Shown here: one piece after another, positions 1 to 8,731 of the stretch
How the letters are laid out: every line of letters starts with the position of its first letter
Numbering within the stretch: the first letter of the stretch is position 1
Source: Flavobacterium sp.
GTDB lineage: Bacteria; Bacteroidota; Bacteroidia; Flavobacteriales; Flavobacteriaceae
Direction of reading: 5' to 3'
DNA length: 64,000 nt
Assembly (NCBI RefSeq): GCF_039595935.1
Contig: NZ_JBCNKR010000004.1
Coordinates: forward strand, 867,001-931,000
Notes under the pieces: generated by a model
What the model was told of the DNA's origin: nothing
Databases searched by the model: none
Seen by the model: the letters and a program-made list of their open reading frames with translations, nothing else
Translations under genes and position numbers: made by a program

Positions 1-1
1 T

Positions 2-1798
2 GCCGTTAATTTACAATATGAAATAGTAAAAAACTTAACCTATAAATTAAATATAGGTAAAAGTAATTGGGATTATAGAAGGTCTTTTTTCCGTCCACAA
101 GTATTGGTATATGGTCTTGATGGCTCATATAATGCAACTGCCTCAAGAGCGGATGCATTATTGAACGAAGATTACACTTTTACAGACAGATCTACTATAG
201 AAAACATCCTGGATTATAAATTAAATTTAGGTAAACATTCTTTGAACTTTACTGGAGTAGCCTCACGCGAAGAATACAATTCGAAACAAGTTGGTGTAGG
301 TGTAATTGGTTTATTAAGCAATGAAACGCCTTCTTTAGGTTCAGGTCAGGCAGGAACAAAACCAACAAGTTATGATTACACAAATAGCATTAGTGGTTTA
401 TTAGGTAGAGTACAATATAACTACAATGATCGTTATTTAATATCAGCTAGTATTAGACGAGATGGTTCCTCAAACTTTGGACCTGATAACAGGTACGGTA
501 CTTTCCCGGGTGTTTCTGCTGGTTGGAATATATCTGAAGAAAAATTTTTCAAGGATGGTGCTATCAACAAAGTAGTAAACAGCTTAAAATTAAGGGCAAG
601 TTATGCTCAGTTAGGTAACCAAAGTATCCCTCCATATACGTATGCGGGTCAAATTGAGTCAGGTGTAAATTACTTATTTGGTTCAGATCAGTCATTAGCA
701 AATGGAGCTATACAAAGACGTTTCTCTAATCCAGATGTAAAATGGGAAACAAGTATTTCAAATAATATTGGATTGGATTTAGCTATGTTTCAAAACAAGT
801 TAACTTTTACTGCTGATATCTACAAGAATGACAAAAAAGATATGTTATTGCCTCAGCAAACTCCTGCGTCTGGTGGTACGTACAATCCCAACGCAGTCGA
901 TGTGTATAGCCCAATCATTGTCAATGCTGGAAATATGACTAACAAAGGTATTGAGCTAGCAATGAGCTATAAAAACCAAATGGGAAATGGTCTCAAATAT
1001 AATATTTCTGGAACTTTTACTAAAAACGTAAATGAAATAACTAACCTTGATGGCATTGAAAGAGGTTATGGTAACGGACGTCCTACCAATTCATTAGGGA
1101 ATGCTGTAGATTTTACTACATTCTTTGCAGTAGGTCATGAAGCTGGCGCTTACTTTTTACTAGAAAATGCAGGTGTTATAAAAGACGACGCAACTTTACT
1201 TGAGTACAAAAAAATAGAACCAAGTGCAATTTTGGGTGATATGCGCTACATTGATCAAAATGGTGACAATAAAATCACTGACGATGACCGTGTATATGCG
1301 GGTTCTGGTCAGGCAAAATTTGAATCAGGGTTGAATTTAGATCTAACGTACAAAAGTTTCGATTTTGGAATTCAGACTTATTTTTCTTACGGAGCTAAAT
1401 TATTCAATGGTTCAAGATATTTTGCATACACACAAGGGAGACATTTAGACCAATATTCTATGTGGTCTCCTGAGAACCCTACTTCTGATGTGCCTTCAGA
1501 CAGAGGAAATGCTTATCACAATAACGTTAGAGCAAGTTCTGATTATTGGTTAGAAGATGGTACCTACTTCAGAATTCGTAATTTAACTTTAGGTTATTCA
1601 TTACCTGAATTGCTTATGACTCAGTACGGAATAAGTAAAATAAGATTGTATGTTACAGGTATGAACCCTTTCACTTTTACAAAATATACTGGTTACGATC
1701 CTGAAGTTGGTGGAAATGGAATCAGTACACGTGGTGTAGATAGCGGTAGTTATCCTGTTTCGAGAAGATTTGTGCTTGGTTTACAGGTTAAATTTTAA
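2..1798 (+). CDS. SusC/RagA-family TonB-linked outer membrane transporter, C-terminal part (5' end outside window)
   Basis: The frame is open from base 2, so this is the C-terminal roughly 600 residues of a larger protein; the TTG at 104 is only an internal codon. The sequence has the alternating aromatic/polar strands of a TonB-dependent beta-barrel, a loop with a calcium-type DQNGDNKITDDD stretch typical of SusC proteins, the late motifs YFRIRNLTLGYSLP and VTGMNPFTFTKYTGYDPE, and a C-terminal strand ending in FVLGLQVKF. In SusC systems this barrel imports oligosaccharides with TonB energy and is capped by SusD. The SusD-like gene begins 20 bp downstream. The neighbouring GH86 and GH16 genes imply agar- or porphyran-derived oligosaccharides as substrate; that specificity is inferred from context. 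Confidence 0.95.
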   Translation, partial: AVNLQYEIVKNLTYKLNIGKSNWDYRRSFFRPQVLVYGLDGSYNATASRADALLNEDYTFTDRSTIENILDYKLNLGKHSLNFTGVASREEYNSKQVGVGVIGLLSNETPSLGSGQAGTKPTSYDYTNSISGLLGRVQYNYNDRYLISASIRRDGSSNFGPDNRYGTFPGVSAGWNISEEKFFKDGAINKVVNSLKLRASYAQLGNQSIPPYTYAGQIESGVNYLFGSDQSLANGAIQRRFSNPDVKWETSISNNIGLDLAMFQNKLTFTADIYKNDKKDMLLPQQTPASGGTYNPNAVDVYSPIIVNAGNMTNKGIELAMSYKNQMGNGLKYNISGTFTKNVNEITNLDGIERGYGNGRPTNSLGNAVDFTTFFAVGHEAGAYFLLENAGVIKDDATLLEYKKIEPSAILGDMRYIDQNGDNKITDDDRVYAGSGQAKFESGLNLDLTYKSFDFGIQTYFSYGAKLFNGSRYFAYTQGRHLDQYSMWSPENPTSDVPSDRGNAYHNNVRASSDYWLEDGTYFRIRNLTLGYSLPELLMTQYGISKIRLYVTGMNPFTFTKYTGYDPEVGGNGISTRGVDSGSYPVSRRFVLGLQVKF

Positions 1799-1818
1799 CA
1801 ACTTAAAATTAAATTAAA

Positions 1819-3549
1819 ATGATACATAGAAAAATAAATATAAAAGTAAAACTAGCATCATTAGCGATATGCACTGTTTTACTTACTTCAGGTTGTAATG
1901 ATGAGGATTTTTTGACTCAGGTAAATCCAAATACAATTACAAATCAAACTTTTTGGAAAACTACAAAAGATTTTCAGTCAGCCTTAACTACAGTTTATGG
2001 GGCTTTACAATTTCAATCAATAAGCGGTAATGGCCTAATTGAAGATGAAATTATGGCAGACTTAGGGGGTACTGAATCTTGGTACAGACCCTATGCTTAC
2101 AGAAATTTCACTTTTAACGATGCCAGTGAAGCGGTCACTAACAAATGGGCAAATTTGTACACTGGAATATTTAGAGCCAATCAAGTAATAGAAAAAATTC
2201 AATCTGCTGACCCAAGTATTTTTGCTGCCGGTGAAAAAGAAAGTATTGAAGGCCAAGCCCGTACCTTAAGAGCTTTCTTCTATTTCTTAGTAGCTAATAC
2301 TTATGGAGGAGCTGTTATTCATACAGAAGTTCCGCAAACAAAAGCAGATTTTAATGTAAAATTTAGCTCAATCGCAGAGGTTAATAGCCAAATTATCATT
2401 CCTGATTTGGAATTTGCTAAAGCCAATCTGCCAGAAACATGGTCTGGTAAAGACTTAGGTAGAGTTACTTGGGGTACCGCTACTTCTATACTTGGAAAAG
2501 TATATTTATTTGACAAACAATGGGGACCAGCTGCGACTGAATTTAAAAGTGTAATTGATTCAGGTGTTTATAGCCTGACTGCGAATATCATGGATAATTT
2601 TGATGAAGAGCACGAATTTAATAGTGAGTCAATTCTTGAAGTTGCCTATAGTGCAACTGAAAATCCAGGTGCTAACGGAAGTAATGTTGACGACACACCT
2701 TATGCAGCTGGAGCAGAAGCTTCAAATTTAGCTGTAGGGCTAGCGCAATTAAATTATGGTGGATTTAATACGATATTGCCTTCTTATTTCTTACACGAAT
2801 TATACACTAATGATGCGGTAGATGTCACAAATCCAATAAACACTACTAATTTACAGTCTAAACGTCTTACTGCTACTATTGCCCCAAAAAATCTTGAAGG
2901 ACAATATTATTTAAGAAATGTAGCTGAATTAAAAGGTTGGGGTTATGGTCAAAGTGCCTATGTTAAGAAATATACTAACTGGTATCATTTGGCTAACGAG
3001 GACGGAAACTCTAGAAGCGGAATTAACTGCAGGCAAATTAGATTGGCAGATATTTATTTAATGTATGCTGAAGCAGTTCTTAACAGCACTGGCGATGTAA
3101 ATGAAGCTATTAAGTATATTGATTTTGTTAGAACTCGTGCGGGTGTAATTACATTAAAACAATATTTAGCAACAAATAGTAATACGTTTCCACAATTACA
3201 TATAAGCAAAGAAGTACATGGTAATCAACCTTTAGTACCTCCTACAAAAGAAAATGTTTTAACACATATTCATAGAGTAGAAAGACCGCTTGAATTGGCT
3301 TTTGAAGGTCATAGATGGAAAGACTTAGTACGATGGGGAATTGCAAAATCTGTTTTCACTGAATTACTTGCAGATGAAAATTGGAGAGTGAAAAATTTTA
3401 CAACTATAGCTAACAAAGCACCATTGTATATTATAGAAAGAATCAGGGATGATTTCAAGAATGCTGCTGTAACTTATACTCCAGCTAAAAATGATTATTT
3501 CCCTATACCATCGGTTGAGAGACAAACAAATAGTCAATTAAACAACTAA
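1819..3549 (+). CDS. SusD/RagB-family outer-membrane nutrient-binding lipoprotein
   Basis: A 576-residue lipoprotein. The signal peptide ends in the lipobox LTSGC with the lipidated cysteine at residue 26. SusD hallmarks are visible: an N-terminal helical TPR-like region (FWKTTKDFQSALTTVYGAL), ARTLRAFFYFLVANTYGG, the motif RLADIYLMYAEAVLNSTGDVNEAIKYIDFVRTRAG written here only in part as RLADIYLMYAEA, and the C-terminal ELAFEGHRWKDLVRWG. SusD proteins sit on the cell surface as a lid over SusC and bind the glycan. The gene directly follows the SusC-like gene (20 bp) and is followed after 19 bp by a second surface lipoprotein, so the three form one operon. Confidence 0.96.
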   Translation: MIHRKINIKVKLASLAICTVLLTSGCNDEDFLTQVNPNTITNQTFWKTTKDFQSALTTVYGALQFQSISGNGLIEDEIMADLGGTESWYRPYAYRNFTFNDASEAVTNKWANLYTGIFRANQVIEKIQSADPSIFAAGEKESIEGQARTLRAFFYFLVANTYGGAVIHTEVPQTKADFNVKFSSIAEVNSQIIIPDLEFAKANLPETWSGKDLGRVTWGTATSILGKVYLFDKQWGPAATEFKSVIDSGVYSLTANIMDNFDEEHEFNSESILEVAYSATENPGANGSNVDDTPYAAGAEASNLAVGLAQLNYGGFNTILPSYFLHELYTNDAVDVTNPINTTNLQSKRLTATIAPKNLEGQYYLRNVAELKGWGYGQSAYVKKYTNWYHLANEDGNSRSGINCRQIRLADIYLMYAEAVLNSTGDVNEAIKYIDFVRTRAGVITLKQYLATNSNTFPQLHISKEVHGNQPLVPPTKENVLTHIHRVERPLELAFEGHRWKDLVRWGIAKSVFTELLADENWRVKNFTTIANKAPLYIIERIRDDFKNAAVTYTPAKNDYFPIPSVERQTNSQLNN

Positions 3550-3568
3550 TTTCAATACCACTTAAATT

Positions 3569-5149
3569 ATGAAAACAAAACTTAAAATAGTAATTGCACT
3601 ATTTCTTGTTGCAATAGGGTTATATTCATGTAGTGACATTTATGATTCTATCGATTTGAATGCGGCCAACAGCAGAATTATTGTTAGTTCACAAATGGAC
3701 TATGGAAATAAAATTAGGGTAGGTAGCCACGAAACCTTTGGAGATATTTCAGCGGGGGTTGAGTCAAGACTTTGGACTTTTCCAGAAGGCGTTGTTGACA
3801 TTGTAGATTCTGACAATGACGTTACTTCAACGGAACAGAATGTTAAAGCTATATTTAACGTTGTTGGAAAACATGAAGTAAAATTACATCAAGTTTTTAA
3901 AGGAGAAGCTTATACTACAGGAAGCACAAATCCTGTTGCCAAAGTATTAGATACTACGATAGTAGTAACCGTTTTAGCTCCAATAAGCATTGTTGTTAAA
4001 GCAAATTATTTAAATACAGACGGTACTTTAGGAGCAGAACTAAATGTAGTTAATGGTGCAAAAAATGAAGTACTAGCAGGAAGAACGATTAGATATACTT
4101 TGATTACTGAAGGGGAACCAGAAGCCTATCTTTGGACTATCGACGGAGGAGATCCTGCGACATCAACAACTGATACTAAAACAGTAGATGTAAGATATAA
4201 AAAACTAGGAACATTTGGATTTACTATCAAAGCCAATACCCCTCGCCCATTTGGTGAAGCAACAGTAATGCTTAAAGATTTTATCAACGTAATTCCATCG
4301 ACTGACCCAGTTACCATGGATGACGCTCAAGTAATAGACGATCAAGGAAATATAGCTCTGAATTACAGTAGAGAAATGAATGCTGAAACATTAAAAGCAT
4401 CTGATTTTTCTGTTACATTAAAAAACAAATCTGGTGCTACGCTACCTGTAACTATTTCTAGTGCGACAATAAGCCCAACTGAAGGTAATATTGTTCTTTT
4501 AAAATTAGCTGGGCAAACCTTGTACAACGACGACATTATTACTGTATCATACACAAAAGGATCGTTAACCACTGCAGATGCTGTTTTTGCTAGTTCATTT
4601 ACAGATGTTGCTGTATCTTTCAAATCCGTTAATATTTTAGCTTCAACTACTTTTGATTATGGTTTTGAAACTTCAACTAGTGCTGACTGGGTATATCTTG
4701 GCTGGGGAGCTCCGTGGAACAAATTTACATCGGCGGTTACAAGTACAAAAGCACATGGCGGCAAAAAAAGCTTGTCCGTTCAAATAGATGCTCGTGGCGG
4801 TATGATTTTAGGTTATAATCATGGTGGCGATAAAGGAACTTTTAGACTTACTGCTGGCAAAACCTATTCTATGGGATCATGGGTTTATGTAGAAAGCTTA
4901 GGTGACAAAGCCTCTGTTCCTGATCTAAGATTATACTTTACTCCAAATACAGACTGGGGAATAGGTCCAAACCCTGGATTCTCAGCAGATTTTGCAGTTG
5001 GAAAATGGGTTTACAGTTCTGCACTAGTAAAAATCAATACAACTGCTGATTATAGTTTTATGCTTAGAAGTGACAACCAAGGTAACTCCTCTGCTTTAAA
5101 ATTCTATATCGATGACATTACTGTTAGTGAAGCTAAATTAAGACCGTAA
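3569..5149 (+). CDS. Surface glycan-binding lipoprotein with PKD/Ig-like repeats and a C-terminal CBM-like domain
   Basis: A 526-residue protein with a lipoprotein signal ending in LYSC (C21). Residues about 30-130 and 140-245 look like two PKD/Ig-type beta-sandwich domains (LWTFPEGV...KHEVKLHQVF; YLWTIDGGDPATST...GTFGFTIKA). Residues about 250-350 resemble an Ig-like domain with strand pattern ITVSYTKGSLTT. The last ~170 residues (FDYGFETS...DWVYLGWG...YIDDITVSE) resemble family 4/9/22 carbohydrate-binding modules. By position after SusC/SusD it is a SusE/F-like or SGBP-like surface glycan-binding protein. No catalytic motif is visible. The ligand is probably the same galactan as the downstream enzymes; this is inference from context. 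Confidence 0.8.
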   Translation: MKTKLKIVIALFLVAIGLYSCSDIYDSIDLNAANSRIIVSSQMDYGNKIRVGSHETFGDISAGVESRLWTFPEGVVDIVDSDNDVTSTEQNVKAIFNVVGKHEVKLHQVFKGEAYTTGSTNPVAKVLDTTIVVTVLAPISIVVKANYLNTDGTLGAELNVVNGAKNEVLAGRTIRYTLITEGEPEAYLWTIDGGDPATSTTDTKTVDVRYKKLGTFGFTIKANTPRPFGEATVMLKDFINVIPSTDPVTMDDAQVIDDQGNIALNYSREMNAETLKASDFSVTLKNKSGATLPVTISSATISPTEGNIVLLKLAGQTLYNDDIITVSYTKGSLTTADAVFASSFTDVAVSFKSVNILASTTFDYGFETSTSADWVYLGWGAPWNKFTSAVTSTKAHGGKKSLSVQIDARGGMILGYNHGGDKGTFRLTAGKTYSMGSWVYVESLGDKASVPDLRLYFTPNTDWGIGPNPGFSADFAVGKWVYSSALVKINTTADYSFMLRSDNQGNSSALKFYIDDITVSEAKLRP

Positions 5150-5178
5150 CTAGTAATGATAATTTTAAACAAATAAGT

Positions 5179-5218
5179 GCAAGGGGCAGTAAATAATTTA
5201 CCTATTTACTGCCCTTGC
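5179..5218 (+). terminator. Strong hairpin between the surface lipoprotein gene and the GH86 gene
   Basis: Arms 5179-5195 and 5203-5218 (GCAAGGGGCAGTAAATA and TATTTACTGCCCTTGC) pair over 16 bp with one bulged G and a 7-nt loop. The hairpin is followed by only a moderate T run (CTTTC). It sits 30 bp after the lipoprotein stop and 50 bp before the GH86 start, so it may end the SusCD transcript, reduce read-through into GH86, or protect the 3' end of the transporter mRNA. Confidence 0.6.
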
Positions 5219-5267
5219 TTTCAAACAGACTTTCTAATACAAGCTATTTTTATACTCTCAAAATACC

Positions 5268-7448
5268 ATGAAAAGAAACAAACGAATAGTGTTTCGTTAC
5301 GCCATACTACTAGCGTGTGCCTTTCCTACTTATGCGCAAGTAAATGTAAATCTAAAACTTAACGTGAAACATTCCGTAGGAGGCATCTCTACTTTTGATC
5401 GTTCAAAATTCATAACAACGCATGCCAATCAAACAGAAACTGAATGGGATGGCGATAATGTTTCGCCCGATTTAAGAAATGAATTTTTAAATGGCCTAGA
5501 TGTGTACCTAGGAAGAGATACAGGAGGAATTACTTATGTATTAAAAAATCAATTAAATCAAGATCCTGCCAGACCTGGTTTTGCGAATCCTACTCAAATC
5601 ACTTCTCTAGGAAATTACAGTAAAAGTCAATATGCCCAAAAAACCAACCTTCATCAATACGAAAATAGAAAGAGTTTAGTTTTATGTGCTCAATTGCATC
5701 CGTTTTGGACTGGAACAGATCATCAACCCACTAATTCTGGCTGGTATTTAGCCAATGCCACTGCAACGGGTGAATATATGGGGCGTTACATCAACGCATT
5801 TAGTGGTGATGGAATTACAGGGCAAAAGAAACCCACTTATGTTGAAGTAATAAACGAACCTGATTATGACCTTTTAGGAGGATTAAAAGAATACACTAAA
5901 TCGATAAAAGATATAGCCGACTTTCATAATGGTGTTGCTGATGCCATTAGAGTACAGGTCCCAAACGCTAAAATCGGGGGTTACACCAATGCCTTTCCTG
6001 AATTTGAAGTAGGAAATTTTCAGCGTTGGAACAATCGCGATAAATTATTTATGGACGTTGCCGGAAGCAAAATGGATTTTTGGTCTTTACACCTTTATGA
6101 TTTTTCATCGATCAATAACGGAAAAAAACAATTGCGTTCCGGGAGCAATATTGAGGCTACTTTTGATATGATGGACCAGTATAGCGTAATGAAATTTGGT
6201 GTTACTAAACCCTATGTAATCTCAGAATACGGAGCTCAAACTCATGATTACAATAACAGTCAATGGAGTTCTTATAGAGATTGGTTGATTTTAAAAGCCA
6301 TGAATTCCCAATTAATGGCTTTTCTTGAAAGACCCAATACTATTGATTTTGCTATTCCATTTGTAGTTACCAAAGCGGAATGGGGAATGTATAATGGAGT
6401 TCCATATTCTCATCGTTTGATGCGAAAAGCAAATGAACCAGCGAGTTATACCGGACAATGGGTTTATACGGACTTGGTAAAATTTTATCAATTATGGAAA
6501 AATGTTAAAGGTACACGAGTATATAGTAAGACGGATAATTTAGATGTTTTAACCAATACCTATATCGATGGTAATAAGGCTTATGTGATTCTAAACAATT
6601 TAAACTTCCAAGCAACTAAAGTAAACTTAAACCTTTTTAACATCAACAATACTGCCATTACAAGCATTAACAAAAAACAATTAACTCTTATAAATAACTT
6701 CGCTACACTAGAAGAAAGTACTGTGCCATCACCACTAACATCAGTTACACTAGGTGCCGAATCAACTATTATTTTAGAGTATACCTTTGCCAATGCCATA
6801 ACAATTAATGAAACTTGCGACGAAACTAAATATTTTGCAACGACCTATTTGCAACCTATTAGCGCAAATCAGCCTATTAATTTTAGTGTAAATGGCGTTC
6901 AGAAAAGCACTTATGGAGATGCCGTATTAAGAATTGGTTTAGGAAGAGATCATGGACAATCTTTAAGTCCGATTGTCAAAGTGAACAATACTATTATCCC
7001 TGTGCCAACTAACTTCCGCGGTTATGACCAAGCAGAAAGAGATCGATTTTTTGGCGTTCTAGAAATTCCAGTGCCTTATAATCTTGTTACTGCAAATAAT
7101 CAAATAGCAGTACAATTACCTGACACAGGTGGTCATGTGAGTTCAGTAGCATTACAAGTATATAATTTTAGTACTAATCTGTTATCAGTAGATCCAAAAA
7201 CTTTCGAAAACGACAATACAATAACAATTTATCCTAATCCAGTTATTGACACCCTAACAATCAAAAATACGTATGCAAACGAATCAAACTCGACTGCAAT
7301 GATATATGATGGTGCTGGGAAATTAGTAAAAAAAGAAATCCTTAGTAGTGCTAGAATTAATGTGAGTTCACTTTCAGAAGGGATTTATTATATCGTTTTT
7401 TTAAAAGAAAACAAGAAAATAGGGGCAGCAAAGTTTATTAAAAAGTAA
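5268..7448 (+). CDS. GH86-type beta-agarase/beta-porphyranase, secreted by T9SS
   Basis: A 726-residue enzyme predicted to cleave beta-1,4 linkages in agar or porphyran outside the cell. A signal peptide ends near residue 24 (FPTYAQ). The start of the mature protein (HSVGGISTFDRSKFITTHA) matches the characteristic GH86 opening. The TIM-barrel acid/base motif VINEPDYD gives E197 and the likely nucleophile motif VISEYGAQ gives E320. After the barrel come beta-rich domains (about residues 440-640), as in GH86 enzymes. The last ~75 residues (IYPNPVIDTLTI...KKIGAAKFIKK) form a T9SS sorting domain. It follows the SusC/D/lipoprotein operon. The choice between agarase and porphyranase cannot be made from the sequence alone. 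Confidence 0.85.
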   Translation: MKRNKRIVFRYAILLACAFPTYAQVNVNLKLNVKHSVGGISTFDRSKFITTHANQTETEWDGDNVSPDLRNEFLNGLDVYLGRDTGGITYVLKNQLNQDPARPGFANPTQITSLGNYSKSQYAQKTNLHQYENRKSLVLCAQLHPFWTGTDHQPTNSGWYLANATATGEYMGRYINAFSGDGITGQKKPTYVEVINEPDYDLLGGLKEYTKSIKDIADFHNGVADAIRVQVPNAKIGGYTNAFPEFEVGNFQRWNNRDKLFMDVAGSKMDFWSLHLYDFSSINNGKKQLRSGSNIEATFDMMDQYSVMKFGVTKPYVISEYGAQTHDYNNSQWSSYRDWLILKAMNSQLMAFLERPNTIDFAIPFVVTKAEWGMYNGVPYSHRLMRKANEPASYTGQWVYTDLVKFYQLWKNVKGTRVYSKTDNLDVLTNTYIDGNKAYVILNNLNFQATKVNLNLFNINNTAITSINKKQLTLINNFATLEESTVPSPLTSVTLGAESTIILEYTFANAITINETCDETKYFATTYLQPISANQPINFSVNGVQKSTYGDAVLRIGLGRDHGQSLSPIVKVNNTIIPVPTNFRGYDQAERDRFFGVLEIPVPYNLVTANNQIAVQLPDTGGHVSSVALQVYNFSTNLLSVDPKTFENDNTITIYPNPVIDTLTIKNTYANESNSTAMIYDGAGKLVKKEILSSARINVSSLSEGIYYIVFLKENKKIGAAKFIKK

Positions 7449-7724
7449 AACACTCAATACTTTCTGTCCAGAACCATTTAGTTATCCCCTTCCCCTTAAC
7501 TAAGAACTATTTGCATGATTTTTTCAAGCGTTTAACGAGTATAATAAAAAAACTTATAATTCATGGGAAATGTTTATATAAATAGTAGTTTACTTTCATT
7601 ATAGTCTAGTTTTTGTCGAGTAACAAATTTACTTAAAAGAAAATTTAAACAATAATCTTACGAAAGAATAAAAGCATATACGCCATGCTTTTCTCAAAAT
7701 ATTAACAACTAAAACAAAAAAACC

Positions 7725-8462
7725 ATGAAAAAAATTACATTATTATTAATTATGTTTGGCTTAAGTATAAGCACTACAAATTTGACTGCACAAGTTTATT
7801 ATTCTACAACAATGAACGGAGGCAATACCTATGTTTCTAAGCCAGGTAGCTTTGCTGGTTATGCCTGGGGCGGAATTCCTAACTATACTTTTGATAATAC
7901 AACTGCCAAAACAATAACTATTGAAATTACTAATTTTGACGCTACTAATCCTTCAGTTGGTAATACTATATATATAAATTTCTCTAGATCTGGTTTCGGA
8001 ATAGCACCATTGGGTTGGGGTTCAGATAATTTAACTGTTTTAAAAACTTTATCCGCAGCAGACTTTACCAATGGAGCCGCAACTGTTGTTATCAGTTTAC
8101 CTACTGGCACATTACCTATAGCTGAAACTCCTGGCTATGTACAAGGATATAATTATATTCTGCAAATTGTTGGATCTAATCCTTCAACCGATCAAAATTA
8201 TGTAAATTACGTAGTAGGTGTAACGGAAACTTTAAGTACAAAAAAAACAAACAGAAACACTGTCGCTTTTTACCCAAATCCAGCTACTGAAGTAGTTACT
8301 TTTAATGCTGACTTAGAAACTAAAACTTATAAAGTCTTAAGTATGTCAGGTGCCCTAGTAAAAGAAACAGCAGCAACTAGTTCATTAAATGTATCGGATT
8401 TATCTAAAGGAACCTATATCATCGCTACAGATGCAGGTTCTGGAAAATTAATAAAAGAATAA
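7725..8462 (+). CDS. Small secreted beta-rich protein with T9SS sorting domain, function unknown
   Basis: A 245-residue protein with a signal peptide (MKKITLLLIMFGLSIST...TAQ, cut near residue 23). The central ~140 residues are beta-rich, glycine- and aromatic-rich (GYAWGGIPNYTF, SGFGIAPLGWGSDNLTV) with no catalytic motif I recognise. The C-terminal ~70 residues (FYPNPATEVVTFNADLET...GTYIIATDAGSGKLIKE) are a T9SS type A sorting domain. Placed between GH86 and GH16 genes, it could be a surface or secreted galactan-binding module, but that is inferred only from location. It has its own 276-bp upstream gap and is followed by a hairpin, so it is probably a single-gene transcript. Confidence 0.75.
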   Translation: MKKITLLLIMFGLSISTTNLTAQVYYSTTMNGGNTYVSKPGSFAGYAWGGIPNYTFDNTTAKTITIEITNFDATNPSVGNTIYINFSRSGFGIAPLGWGSDNLTVLKTLSAADFTNGAATVVISLPTGTLPIAETPGYVQGYNYILQIVGSNPSTDQNYVNYVVGVTETLSTKKTNRNTVAFYPNPATEVVTFNADLETKTYKVLSMSGALVKETAATSSLNVSDLSKGTYIIATDAGSGKLIKE

Positions 8463-8467
8463 TTTCT

Positions 8468-8530
8468 AAATTGGTCTTTAACCACATAGCTCTGATTCGG
8501 TAATTAGAACTAAGAGGTTAAAGACAATTT
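8468..8530 (+). terminator. Long hairpin downstream of the small T9SS protein gene
   Basis: Arms 8468-8483 (AAATTGGTCTTTAACC) and 8516-8530 (GGTTAAAGACAATTT) pair with one bulge around a 32-nt loop, followed by TGGTTTT. It lies directly after the stop codon at 8462. The T tract is weak, so termination is likely but not certain. Confidence 0.4.
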
Positions 8531-8647
8531 GGTTTTAAAATAAAATAGCGAAATTCTAAACTACTTAAAAAATAGCACTTCATTCATTTGTCAAAAAGTG
8601 CTTAAAATTAACAAAACCAATTTTGTACTACTAAACTATAAATATAA

Positions 8648-8712
8648 TAATCCTAAAATACGAAGCGAAATTCTTATATTTTCAACAATAAAAAAATATC
8701 CTTTTAGGATTA
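8648..8712. promoter_or_regulatory. Perfect 11-bp inverted repeat upstream of the GH16 gene
   Basis: TAATCCTAAAA (8648-8658) and TTTTAGGATTA (8702-8712) are exact inverted repeats 43 bp apart. The right arm ends 19 bp before the GH16 start codon. It could be a two-half-site operator or fold in the 5' leader. No terminator-like T tract follows. Confidence 0.4.
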
Positions 8713-8731
8713 ATTAGTTAAATTAAATAAA

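Noticed and set aside
5177..5362. A 61-codon frame overlapping the start of the GH86 gene
   Set aside because: It reads through the hairpin and into GH86 in another frame; the GH86 start with its signal peptide is far better supported.
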